From positions 7,086-14,183 of the forward strand of contig PMAM01000347.1 in NCBI GenBank assembly GCA_003152595.1: a stretch of 7,098 nt of DNA, written 5' to 3'. This DNA is from Acidobacterium sp. (GTDB lineage: Bacteria > Acidobacteriota > Terriglobia > Terriglobales > Acidobacteriaceae). The notes below the pieces were generated by a model. The model worked only from the letters and a program-made list of their open reading frames with translations, searched no databases and was not told where the DNA came from. Below, piece after piece: positions 1 through 6,016 of the stretch. The position numbers were made by a program, and so were the translations under genes. Positions within the stretch are counted from its first letter, which is position 1. The number at the start of each line of letters is the position of its first letter.

Positions 1-576
1 CCGATTGTCGCGTTCTGGACGGTCTCTGGCCTGCGCAGCACGTTTCTCGCGCCCGCGGATCAGCGTGGGCGTTGGATCTTTCGCGTGATTCTCGGCAACG
101 CGGGGCCGGCAGAGGTGGGCGCGGCGAAGCGATGGGTTTTCCTCTGGAGTGCCCTACTGAGCCTGGCAGCAGCCGGATGCGCGTATGGGTTCAGCGGCCG
201 GGAGCCGCGCTCCTGGCTCTTCGCAGCGGATCAGCTTCTGGTTGCCCTGGGCTGGAGCCTCATCCTGACGGACGTGTTTTTCCTGAACGTCACGACCATT
301 CCGTTTACCGGCGCCCGGCCCAGCTCGGCTACGAACTTCGCACTCCTGCTCATCCCGTACCTGGGATTCTTTCCGGCTGTCGTCACGTTCACCGTAGCGC
401 TGGAACCCGTCGTCGAAGCCAGCGTCGGACATTTGGCACTCGGTGTCGGACTTGCGGCCGGGGCGCATCTTGTCCTGCGGGCAATGCATCGCAGCCGAAT
501 GGCCGATCATGTTCAGCGCATCGACGCCGACGAAGACGAAGAGGAATTTCCTCTTCGTCTTGGATTGCGCTACTGA
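1..576 (+). CDS. C-terminal part of an uncharacterised multi-pass membrane protein (5' end outside window)
   Basis: The frame is open from base 1 to the TGA at 574-576 and gives 191 residues without a start, so the gene is cut by the window edge. A GTG at 85 is an internal codon of this open frame, and the coding character continues upstream of it. Four hydrophobic segments are visible, at about residues 45-64, 79-95, 113-134 and 141-159. A loop of the form TIPFTGARP lies between the second and third. The tail is basic, then strongly acidic (DADEDEEEF), then ends LRLGLRY. The opening segment (SGLRST..LAPADQRGRWIFR) resembles, from memory, large membrane proteins of unknown function in Acidobacteriota. 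I cannot name a family or function. The gene converges on the acyl-CoA synthetase gene, with 27 bases between the stop codons. The last codons overlap a perfect inverted repeat. Confidence 0.72.
   Translation, partial: PIVAFWTVSGLRSTFLAPADQRGRWIFRVILGNAGPAEVGAAKRWVFLWSALLSLAAAGCAYGFSGREPRSWLFAADQLLVALGWSLILTDVFFLNVTTIPFTGARPSSATNFALLLIPYLGFFPAVVTFTVALEPVVEASVGHLALGVGLAAGAHLVLRAMHRSRMADHVQRIDADEDEEEFPLRLGLRY
533..561. repeat. Perfect 14-bp inverted repeat at convergent gene ends
   Basis: Bases 533-546 (purine arm aagacgaagaggaa) are the exact reverse complement of 548-561, with a single central base at 547. As RNA this would fold into a stem of about 12-13 bp with a minimal loop. It lies inside the last codons of the plus-strand membrane-protein gene, 13 bases before that gene's stop codon, and about 43 bases beyond the stop of the minus-strand acyl-CoA synthetase gene. 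Neither strand has a T-run directly after the stem, so it is not a textbook intrinsic terminator. It could still act as a two-way transcription barrier or an mRNA 3' end protector. Confidence 0.6.
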
Positions 577-603
577 CTTCGTGTCCGACTTATTGCGAGA
601 ACG

Positions 604-2331
604 TCAGGCGGTGCGGGCGGCGGCGATGTCGTGGAGACCGCGGGCCTCGATCTCGAATTCACGCATTTTGTACTTCTGAATCTTGCCCGACAGCGTTGCT
701 GGGAATTCTGTCACAAAACGGATGTGCTCGGGAATTTTGAAGTAGGCAATCTGATCGCGGCAGAAGGTGCGAATCTCCTCTTGGGTGGCGGTCTGGTTGG
801 GCGCCAGGCGCACCCACGCGACGACGATTTCGCCTAGCCGCTCACTCGGAATGCCGACCACCTGGACCTCGCTGACCTTCGGGTGCGTGTACAGGAATTC
901 CTCGATCTCGCGCGGATAGATGTTCTCGCCGCCGCGGATGATGATGTCGCGCGAGCGGCCGGTGAGGTGGATACAGCCGTCCGGATGCATTACGCCCAGG
1001 TCGCCGGTGTGCAGCCATCCGTCCGGGTCGATGGCCAGTTTCGTAGCGTCCGGCTCCGCGTCGTAGCCCTTCATCACCACATATCCGCGCGCGCACACTT
1101 CGCCCTGTTGTCCGACACGCACGGTCGTATTGTCCGACGTGGAGGCGATCCTGATTTCCGTCTGCGGCATAGCGCGTCCGACGGTGTTCACGCGGATCTC
1201 GATCGAGTCGTCCGCGTCGGACATGGTCACTACCGGTGAGCTTTCCGTCTGACCGTAGGCGATCACCAGCTCCGGGATGTGCATGTCATGCAGCACACGC
1301 TTCATCAACTCAATGGGGCACGGCGCGCCGGACATCATGCCGGTGCGCAGGCTGGTGAGATTGAACTCCGTGAAGTCGGGCAAAGCCAGCTCGGCGACGT
1401 ACATCGCGGGCACTCCGTAGAGCGAGGTGCAGCGCTCCGCATGCACGGCCTGCAGCGTGGCGCGGGGGTCGAAGGTCCAGTTGGGGAAGATCAGCGCAGC
1501 GCCCGTGTTCAGCGCGCTCATGGTGCCGATGACGCAGCCATAGCAATGGAAGAGCGGCACCGGGACGCAGACGCGGTCGCGCTCGGTGTAGTGGAATCCC
1601 TGCGCCAGGAACAGCCCGTTGTTGACAATGTTGTGATGCGTCAGCATCACGCCTTTGGGCAGCCCCGTGGTGCCAGAGGTGTACTGGATATTGGCGACGT
1701 CCTGCGAATCCACGCAATCCGGCAACTGCCCTGGCGCCTCCAGCAGAGCCAGCCACTCCGGCGAGTCGAAGAAGACGGTGTGGCGTAGCTCGAGCGTGAG
1801 GTTGTAACATGCCCTGCACAGGATTTCGCCGTAGTCGGCGCGCTTGTCGCGGCTCCACAGGAAAAGAGCCTTTATGCGCGACCGCGTGAGCGTGTACTGC
1901 AGCTCGTGGGAGCGGTACGCAGGGTTCACATTCACCAGGGCGGCCCCGGCTCGCGCTGTGCCCATGTGCATCATCACCCACTCGAGGCAGTTCGTCGACC
2001 AAAGTCCGACACGATCGCCTCTCCGGATCCCGAGCGCCCAAAGTCCACGCGCTACGCGATCCGCCTGCTCGCTCAGTTCCGCCCATGTCAGACGCTGCCC
2101 CTGGTGGCAGGAGACAACGGCGTCGCGATCCGGGAAGCGGCTGGCGGTGCGATGCAGCAGCCCGCCAACCGTCAGGTTCAGCAATGGGCGATCGGGTCCG
2201 CGTGTCCGACTCAGCGTCAGACATTCGGCACCCGGCAGCGTTGGTGTTTCCAGCACGGGCCGTAGTGTATGCGCTCGGAGCCCCACGGGGATGTGACGGA
2301 GTGCACAAAGGTGCGGCACCCGCCGGGGCAT
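604..2331 (-). CDS. Fatty acyl-CoA synthetase, AMP-binding (ANL) superfamily, ACSF2-like
   Basis: Activates a fatty acid with ATP to an acyl-adenylate, then transfers it to coenzyme A. All core motifs of the family are present in a 575-residue reading: the phosphate loop YTSGTTGLPKG at 217-227, MMSGAPCP at 332-339, YGQTES at 359-364, TGD at 442-444, the hinge region GRSRDIIIRGGENIYP at 458-473, and the C-terminal SGK with the adenylation lysine at K550. The pattern best fits medium/long-chain acyl-CoA synthetases close to ACSF2; the substrate cannot be read from sequence. The start is uncertain. ATG at 2331 lies 5 bases after the lspA stop, which suits translational coupling, but it has no clear Shine-Dalgarno and adds about 25 residues that look unlike the family. 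GTG at 2256 gives 550 residues, nearer the usual N-terminus. Third gene of the ileS-lspA operon. Confidence 0.93.
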   Translation of the reverse strand: MPRRVPHLCALRHIPVGLRAHTLRPVLETPTLPGAECLTLSRTRGPDRPLLNLTVGGLLHRTASRFPDRDAVVSCHQGQRLTWAELSEQADRVARGLWALGIRRGDRVGLWSTNCLEWVMMHMGTARAGAALVNVNPAYRSHELQYTLTRSRIKALFLWSRDKRADYGEILCRACYNLTLELRHTVFFDSPEWLALLEAPGQLPDCVDSQDVANIQYTSGTTGLPKGVMLTHHNIVNNGLFLAQGFHYTERDRVCVPVPLFHCYGCVIGTMSALNTGAALIFPNWTFDPRATLQAVHAERCTSLYGVPAMYVAELALPDFTEFNLTSLRTGMMSGAPCPIELMKRVLHDMHIPELVIAYGQTESSPVVTMSDADDSIEIRVNTVGRAMPQTEIRIASTSDNTTVRVGQQGEVCARGYVVMKGYDAEPDATKLAIDPDGWLHTGDLGVMHPDGCIHLTGRSRDIIIRGGENIYPREIEEFLYTHPKVSEVQVVGIPSERLGEIVVAWVRLAPNQTATQEEIRTFCRDQIAYFKIPEHIRFVTEFPATLSGKIQKYKMREFEIEARGLHDIAAARTA

Positions 2332-2336
2332 GACGG

Positions 2337-2846
2337 TCAGGATTTCTGTTCTTTGGGGCTCGAGAACAGAGCGTCGAGCACCAGCAGGATGCCGCCAATC
2401 ACGATCGCTGAGTCGGCCACGTTGAAGTCGGGCCAGTGGTAGTGGATGATGTGGACCTCGAGGAAGTCCGTCACCAGGCCTGAGCGCAGGCGATCCCAGA
2501 GATTACCGATCGTGCCCCCAAGGATCAGCGCCAGAGCAATCATCGTTGGCGTCATCCGGCGGCCAAAGCGCAGAATGGCGAAGACGACCACCGCCGCGGC
2601 CAGAATGGAGAACCCGGCGAGCACCCAGCGCACCACTTCCGGCCGCGAGGATTCGACGAACATCGAGAACGCAGCGCCAGGATTGCGGACATGCGTAATG
2701 CGAAAGACGCGGCGGACCACGACGATCGCGTCGCCCTCTTCAATGTGATGGCTGACCCAATACTTTGTCAGCCGGTCGAGCAGGATCACGAGCGCGGAAA
2801 TCCCGAGGAGCCACGCGCGCCGATCCGGGCCGGCATTCCCGTTCAT
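2337..2846 (-). CDS. lspA: Lipoprotein signal peptidase (signal peptidase II)
   Basis: Inner-membrane aspartyl protease that removes the signal peptide of diacylglyceryl-modified prolipoproteins. The 169-residue product has the usual family length and about four membrane segments. Conserved blocks are LDRLTKYWV at 23-31, VRNPGAAFS at 53-61, GGTIGNLWDRLRSG at 110-123 and FNVADSAI at 141-148. The two catalytic aspartates are D118 and D145. The start chosen is the ATG at 2846: its ATGA overlaps the ileS stop, and a GAGGA Shine-Dalgarno sits 6 bases upstream. An in-frame ATG at 2900 would add 18 residues encoded inside ileS and is unlikely. The overlap implies translational coupling with ileS, a neighbour in many bacteria. 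Confidence 0.97.
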   Translation of the reverse strand: MNGNAGPDRRAWLLGISALVILLDRLTKYWVSHHIEEGDAIVVVRRVFRITHVRNPGAAFSMFVESSRPEVVRWVLAGFSILAAAVVVFAILRFGRRMTPTMIALALILGGTIGNLWDRLRSGLVTDFLEVHIIHYHWPDFNVADSAIVIGGILLVLDALFSSPKEQKS

Positions 2847-5797
2847 TGCCCGTCCTCGCTCAAGCCAATCTCGCGCAACGCACCGGCGCAGCGGCCGCAC
2901 ACTTTCTTCCAGGCCCCAAAGTCGCGCACGTGTTGGGGACCATCGTCGGCGTAGTAGTTCCAGCAGCGATCGCAGCGGGTGCCCTCGGCTGCCACCACCA
3001 CAACCCGAATCAGCTGCGACAGGGACTCCGGATCTCCGATCGGCACCGCTCCGGCCTCATGCTCGCCGCGGTTGATCAGCTTCACCGAGGACACATTCAG
3101 CAGCTCTTTCAGCGCCGGCTCGCAGCGCAGCAGAAGCGCGCCGTCGCCCACCGGCTTGCCGGCAAAGGTGTGGTACTCGATAAGAACGGATGACTCCAGG
3201 GCTTTGCCGATATGCCCCGCCTTGCGCTCCGCTTCCAGCGCCACCAGCACCTTGTCCCGAATTGCCAGCAGCCGCTGCCAGTCGGCGGACAAGTGGGCAT
3301 CGGCCGCGCCCAGGTCGTTCGCTTTCGGAAACAATTCCAGGTGAACACTGCCCGGCCTGTCGGACACGGCGGGCAGGTACTGCCACACCTCGTCCGACGT
3401 GAAGGTCAGGATCGGCGCCACGAGTCGGACAAGCGCCTCCGCGATACGCCACAGCACGGTTTGCGCGGAGCGGCGCTCCAGACCCTTCGGCGCAAACGTG
3501 TATAGCCGGTCCTTAAGCACGTCCAGGTAAAACGCGCTCAGGTCGACGACGCAAAACTCATTCACCGCCTGGTAAACGCGGTGGAACTGGAAGTCTCCGT
3601 ACCAGCCGCCCTTCCCGTCCGCCCCGCTAACCTTCTCCACCAGTTCACGGCAACGCGTCAGCATATAACGATCCAGGGGCAGCAACTCCGCGTCCGACAC
3701 GGCGTCCGACATGGGATCGAACCCGTCGAGATTGCCCAGCAGGAATCGGAATGTATTGCGCAGCTTCCGGTAGCCTTCCGCCAGCCGCAGCATGATGCTC
3801 TCGCTGTTCACCACATCCTCGCGGAAGTCGACGCTGGCCACCCAGAGCCGCACGATCTCCGCACCCAGCCGGTCCGCAATGTCCACCGGATCGACGCCAT
3901 TGCCGAGCGACTTCGACATGGCGCGCCCCTGCTCGTCCAGCGTCCACCCCGCCGTCCCCACCATGCGGAACGGCGACTCGTGCTTTTGTCCGACACCGAC
4001 CGAGGTCAGCAGGGAAGTGTGGAACCATCCCCGATACTGATCGCCCCCCTCGAAATACAAATCCGCCGGCGGTGCGAGCCCCGGTTCGGCCTCGAGCACC
4101 GCATGCCAGCTGGAGCCGGAGTCGAACCACACATCCAGAATGTCCGTTTCACGGCGGAGTGCCGTCCCACCGCAATTGGCACAGCGCGCGCCGCCAGGCA
4201 GCATTGCGTCGGCCGCCGGCGTGTGCCACACTTCCACGCCTTCCTTCTCAAAAAGCTCCAGGATCCGCTGGTTCAGGACGCAGTCCATCAGCGGTTGCCG
4301 GCAGCTCTCGCACAGGAACACCGCGATCGGCACGCCCCAGACCCGCTGGCGCGAGATGCACCAGTCCGGGCGCGTCGCGATCATGTTGGCGATGCGCTCC
4401 TCGCCCCAGGCCGGGTCCCACCGGACACTGTTTTTGATCTCATCGAGAGCGCGCTGGCGGAAGGTGGTCGGCGATCCGTCGGGGTTCTGCATCGGCTGGT
4501 CGATGTTGATGAACCACTGCTCCGTCGCCCGAAAAATGACCGGGTGATGGCAGCGCCAGCAATGCGGATAGCTATGGAAGATGTCCGAGCGCCCCAGCAG
4601 AGCGCCGCGGCTGGCCACCAGATCGATGATCGGCTGGTTGGCCTGGAAGACGGTCTTGCCGTCGTACTCGGGCAGGCCGTCGCGGATCCGCCCGGCGTTG
4701 TCCACGTGGCAGGTCTGGTCCAGACCGTAGCGCGTGCCGGTATGGAAGTCGTCAGCGCCATGGGCGGGCGCAGTATGGACGGCGCCAGTCCCCTGATCGG
4801 CGGTCACGTAATCGGCCAGAACGCCAAGGATCTGGCGGTCGAGAAACGGGTGCCGGAACGTCGCGCGCTCCATGCGCTCGCCCTTGAAGCCGGCGATGGG
4901 CACAGCCGCCTCTAAATTGCAGGCCTCGCGCACCGGCGCTGCCAGAGCCTGGGCCACGATGTACACCTGGCCCGCCTGCTCCAGCGCCACGTAATCGAAC
5001 TCCGGATGAAACGCGACCGCCAGTGAAGCTGGCAGCGTCCACGGAGTCGTCGTCCAGATGATGGTCGCCACCTTTTTGCCCGCCAGCGCCGGATGAATGG
5101 CCGCCGGATCGCTGGTCAGGTCGTACCGGACATAAATGCTGGGGCTGGAGTGCTGCTCATACTCGATCTCGGCGTCGGCCAGCGCCGTCCGGTCGTGGAT
5201 GCACCAATAGACCGGGCGAAGCCCACGATAGACAAAGCCGCCCTCGAGGAAGCGGTAGAAGGTCTCGAGAATCCGCGCCTCATAGTTGCGCGACATGGTC
5301 GAGTAGGGGTTGTCCCAGCGCCCAAACACGCCCAGGCGCACGAACTGGCTGGTCTGCAGATCGACGTATTTCTGGGCATACTCGCGGCACTGGCGCAGGA
5401 ATTCCGCCGCTGGCATCTCCAGCTTTTTGCGCCCCAGCTTCTCATCCACCTTGATTTCAATGGGCAGGCCATGGCAATCGAAGCCCGGTACATAGGGCGA
5501 ATCGAACCCGGCCATTGTTTTGCACTTGACAATGAAGTCCTTGAGGCACTTATTGAGCGCATGGCCCAGATGGATCGGTCCATTCGCGTACGGCGGTCCA
5601 TCGTGCAGGATCCACCGGGGCGCCCCCTCACGGGCGGCACGGATCTGGTCGTACAGGCGGGCTTTCTCCCACGTTTCCAGTCGCGCCGGCTCGGTCTGCG
5701 GCAGATTGGCCTTCATCGGAAAGCCGGTTCGGGGCAGGGAGAGGGTATCCTTCAGGGCAACAGGCTTGGGATCGCCAGGTGGGGGGGCAGACGACAT
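2843..5797 (-). CDS. ileS: Isoleucyl-tRNA synthetase, class I
   Basis: Charges tRNA-Ile with isoleucine in the cytoplasm and edits mischarged valine. The 984-residue reading shows, in order: the HIGH signature as GPIHLGH at 73-79; the CP1 editing domain with the threonine-rich WTTTPWTLPA at 248-257 and GTGAVHTAPAHGADD at 336-350 (D350 matches the editing aspartate); a four-cysteine knuckle C496/C499/C539/C542; DILDVWFDSGSS at 552-563; GGDQYRGWF at 584-592; and the KMSKS loop as AMSKS at 626-630. The anticodon-binding helical region follows, then a C-terminal zinc site C942/C945/C967/C970. ATG at 5797 was chosen because GGAG lies 5 bases upstream. ATG at 5830 would add 11 residues with a weaker site, and the frame stays open to 6046 without family resemblance. 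First gene of the operon with lspA and the acyl-CoA synthetase. Confidence 0.97.
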   Translation of the reverse strand: MSSAPPPGDPKPVALKDTLSLPRTGFPMKANLPQTEPARLETWEKARLYDQIRAAREGAPRWILHDGPPYANGPIHLGHALNKCLKDFIVKCKTMAGFDSPYVPGFDCHGLPIEIKVDEKLGRKKLEMPAAEFLRQCREYAQKYVDLQTSQFVRLGVFGRWDNPYSTMSRNYEARILETFYRFLEGGFVYRGLRPVYWCIHDRTALADAEIEYEQHSSPSIYVRYDLTSDPAAIHPALAGKKVATIIWTTTPWTLPASLAVAFHPEFDYVALEQAGQVYIVAQALAAPVREACNLEAAVPIAGFKGERMERATFRHPFLDRQILGVLADYVTADQGTGAVHTAPAHGADDFHTGTRYGLDQTCHVDNAGRIRDGLPEYDGKTVFQANQPIIDLVASRGALLGRSDIFHSYPHCWRCHHPVIFRATEQWFINIDQPMQNPDGSPTTFRQRALDEIKNSVRWDPAWGEERIANMIATRPDWCISRQRVWGVPIAVFLCESCRQPLMDCVLNQRILELFEKEGVEVWHTPAADAMLPGGARCANCGGTALRRETDILDVWFDSGSSWHAVLEAEPGLAPPADLYFEGGDQYRGWFHTSLLTSVGVGQKHESPFRMVGTAGWTLDEQGRAMSKSLGNGVDPVDIADRLGAEIVRLWVASVDFREDVVNSESIMLRLAEGYRKLRNTFRFLLGNLDGFDPMSDAVSDAELLPLDRYMLTRCRELVEKVSGADGKGGWYGDFQFHRVYQAVNEFCVVDLSAFYLDVLKDRLYTFAPKGLERRSAQTVLWRIAEALVRLVAPILTFTSDEVWQYLPAVSDRPGSVHLELFPKANDLGAADAHLSADWQRLLAIRDKVLVALEAERKAGHIGKALESSVLIEYHTFAGKPVGDGALLLRCEPALKELLNVSSVKLINRGEHEAGAVPIGDPESLSQLIRVVVVAAEGTRCDRCWNYYADDGPQHVRDFGAWKKVCGRCAGALREIGLSEDGQ
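2853..2857 (-). promoter_or_regulatory. Ribosome binding site of lspA
   Basis: On the minus strand GAGGA stands 6 bases before the ATG at 2846. It lies within the last codons of ileS (reading EDGQ then stop). It decides in favour of the 169-residue lspA over the longer reading from 2900 and supports coupled translation of the two genes. Confidence 0.65.
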
Positions 5798-5802
5798 CGG
5801 TT

Positions 5803-5806
5803 CTCC
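5803..5806 (-). promoter_or_regulatory. Ribosome binding site of ileS
   Basis: GGAG on the minus strand lies 5 bases before the ATG at 5797. The alternative ATG at 5830 has only a weak GGA upstream. This is the main reason for choosing the 984-residue ileS. Confidence 0.55.
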
Positions 5807-5828
5807 AGCTGATTTCGGGTAAAAGTTC

Positions 5829-5834
5829 ATTGTA
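5829..5834 (-). promoter_or_regulatory. Possible -10 element for the ileS operon
   Basis: The minus strand reads TACAAT here, five of six matches to TATAAT. Transcription would begin near 5821 and leave a leader of about 24 bases before the ATG at 5797, including the GGAG site. No good -35 hexamer stands at 16-18 bases, so this is a weak call. If correct, it excludes the ATG at 5830, which overlaps the element. Confidence 0.25.
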
Positions 5835-5860
5835 TCCGGCGGAACAGCAGTAACTTCCTG

Positions 5861-5881
5861 AGGGATCAAGCGTCTATCCCT
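5861..5881. promoter_or_regulatory. Short inverted repeat in the divergent ileS/TonB intergenic region
   Basis: AGGGAT at 5861-5866 and ATCCCT at 5876-5881 form a 6-bp inverted repeat around a 9-base centre. It lies upstream of the proposed ileS -10 and could be an operator or part of a longer leader hairpin. It does not show the structure of a T-box leader. The rest of the interval 5798-6016 holds no gene that I can support. Confidence 0.25.
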
Positions 5882-5950
5882 GAAAGAGAGAGGTGCAGGC
5901 GATTTTTCGGGGCAGAGCCGCATCTGAGGAAGTACAGCAAAGCCCCGGGC

Positions 5951-5980
5951 GCGACAGAGAGGGCGGCTGTCATTGATAAT
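5951..5980 (+). promoter_or_regulatory. Possible promoter of the TonB-family gene
   Basis: GCGACA at 5951-5956 matches TTGACA at four of six positions, and GATAAT at 5975-5980 matches TATAAT at five of six, with an 18-base spacer. The -10 ends 36 bases before the ATG at 6017. This is the most A+T-rich short stretch in the intergenic region, but Acidobacteriota promoters are poorly known to me, so the call is weak. Confidence 0.3.
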
Positions 5981-6016
5981 CAGGAGAAGCTGGGCCGAAA
6001 TGTCCGGCGAGCAAAC

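Larger units (their letters stand above)
424..3994. repeat. Interspersed over-represented heptamer GTCSGAC (15 copies)
   Basis: Exact copies start at 424, 445, 583, 1110, 1132, 1176, 1216, 2004, 2204, 3359, 3392, 3424, 3692, 3704 and 3988. Related GTCWGAC copies start at 1247, 2087 and 2216. The word is its own reverse complement apart from the central base, and the flanks are mostly a pyrimidine before and a purine after (YGTCSGACR). With an assumed base composition of about 65% G+C, I would expect roughly 1 to 2 copies in the whole window. Copies lie in the membrane-protein gene, the convergent gap, the acyl-CoA synthetase gene and the 3' half of ileS, and in all three codon frames (for example as VSD, VG and SRT). 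None lies after 3994. The role is unknown. The count was made by eye. Confidence 0.6.

Noticed and set aside
72..740. Plus-strand open frame of 222 codons overlapping the membrane-protein gene
   Set aside because: Arg/Ser-rich shadow product that crosses into the 3' end of the opposing acyl-CoA synthetase gene. The frame open from base 1 gives clear membrane helices instead.
1310..2398. Minus-strand open frame of 362 codons in another frame of the acyl-CoA synthetase gene
   Set aside because: The same-strand frame at 604-2331 carries all ANL motifs. The alternative product is Arg/Ala/His-rich and has none.
3581..4915. Long plus-strand open frame of 444 codons antisense to ileS
   Set aside because: It lies wholly opposite the well-conserved catalytic part of ileS. 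Its product is His/Arg/Ala-rich without recognisable motifs, as expected for a shadow frame in high-GC DNA.
5798..5970. T-box leader upstream of ileS
   Set aside because: I could find neither the conserved T-box sequence nor a terminator hairpin followed by a T-run on the minus strand.
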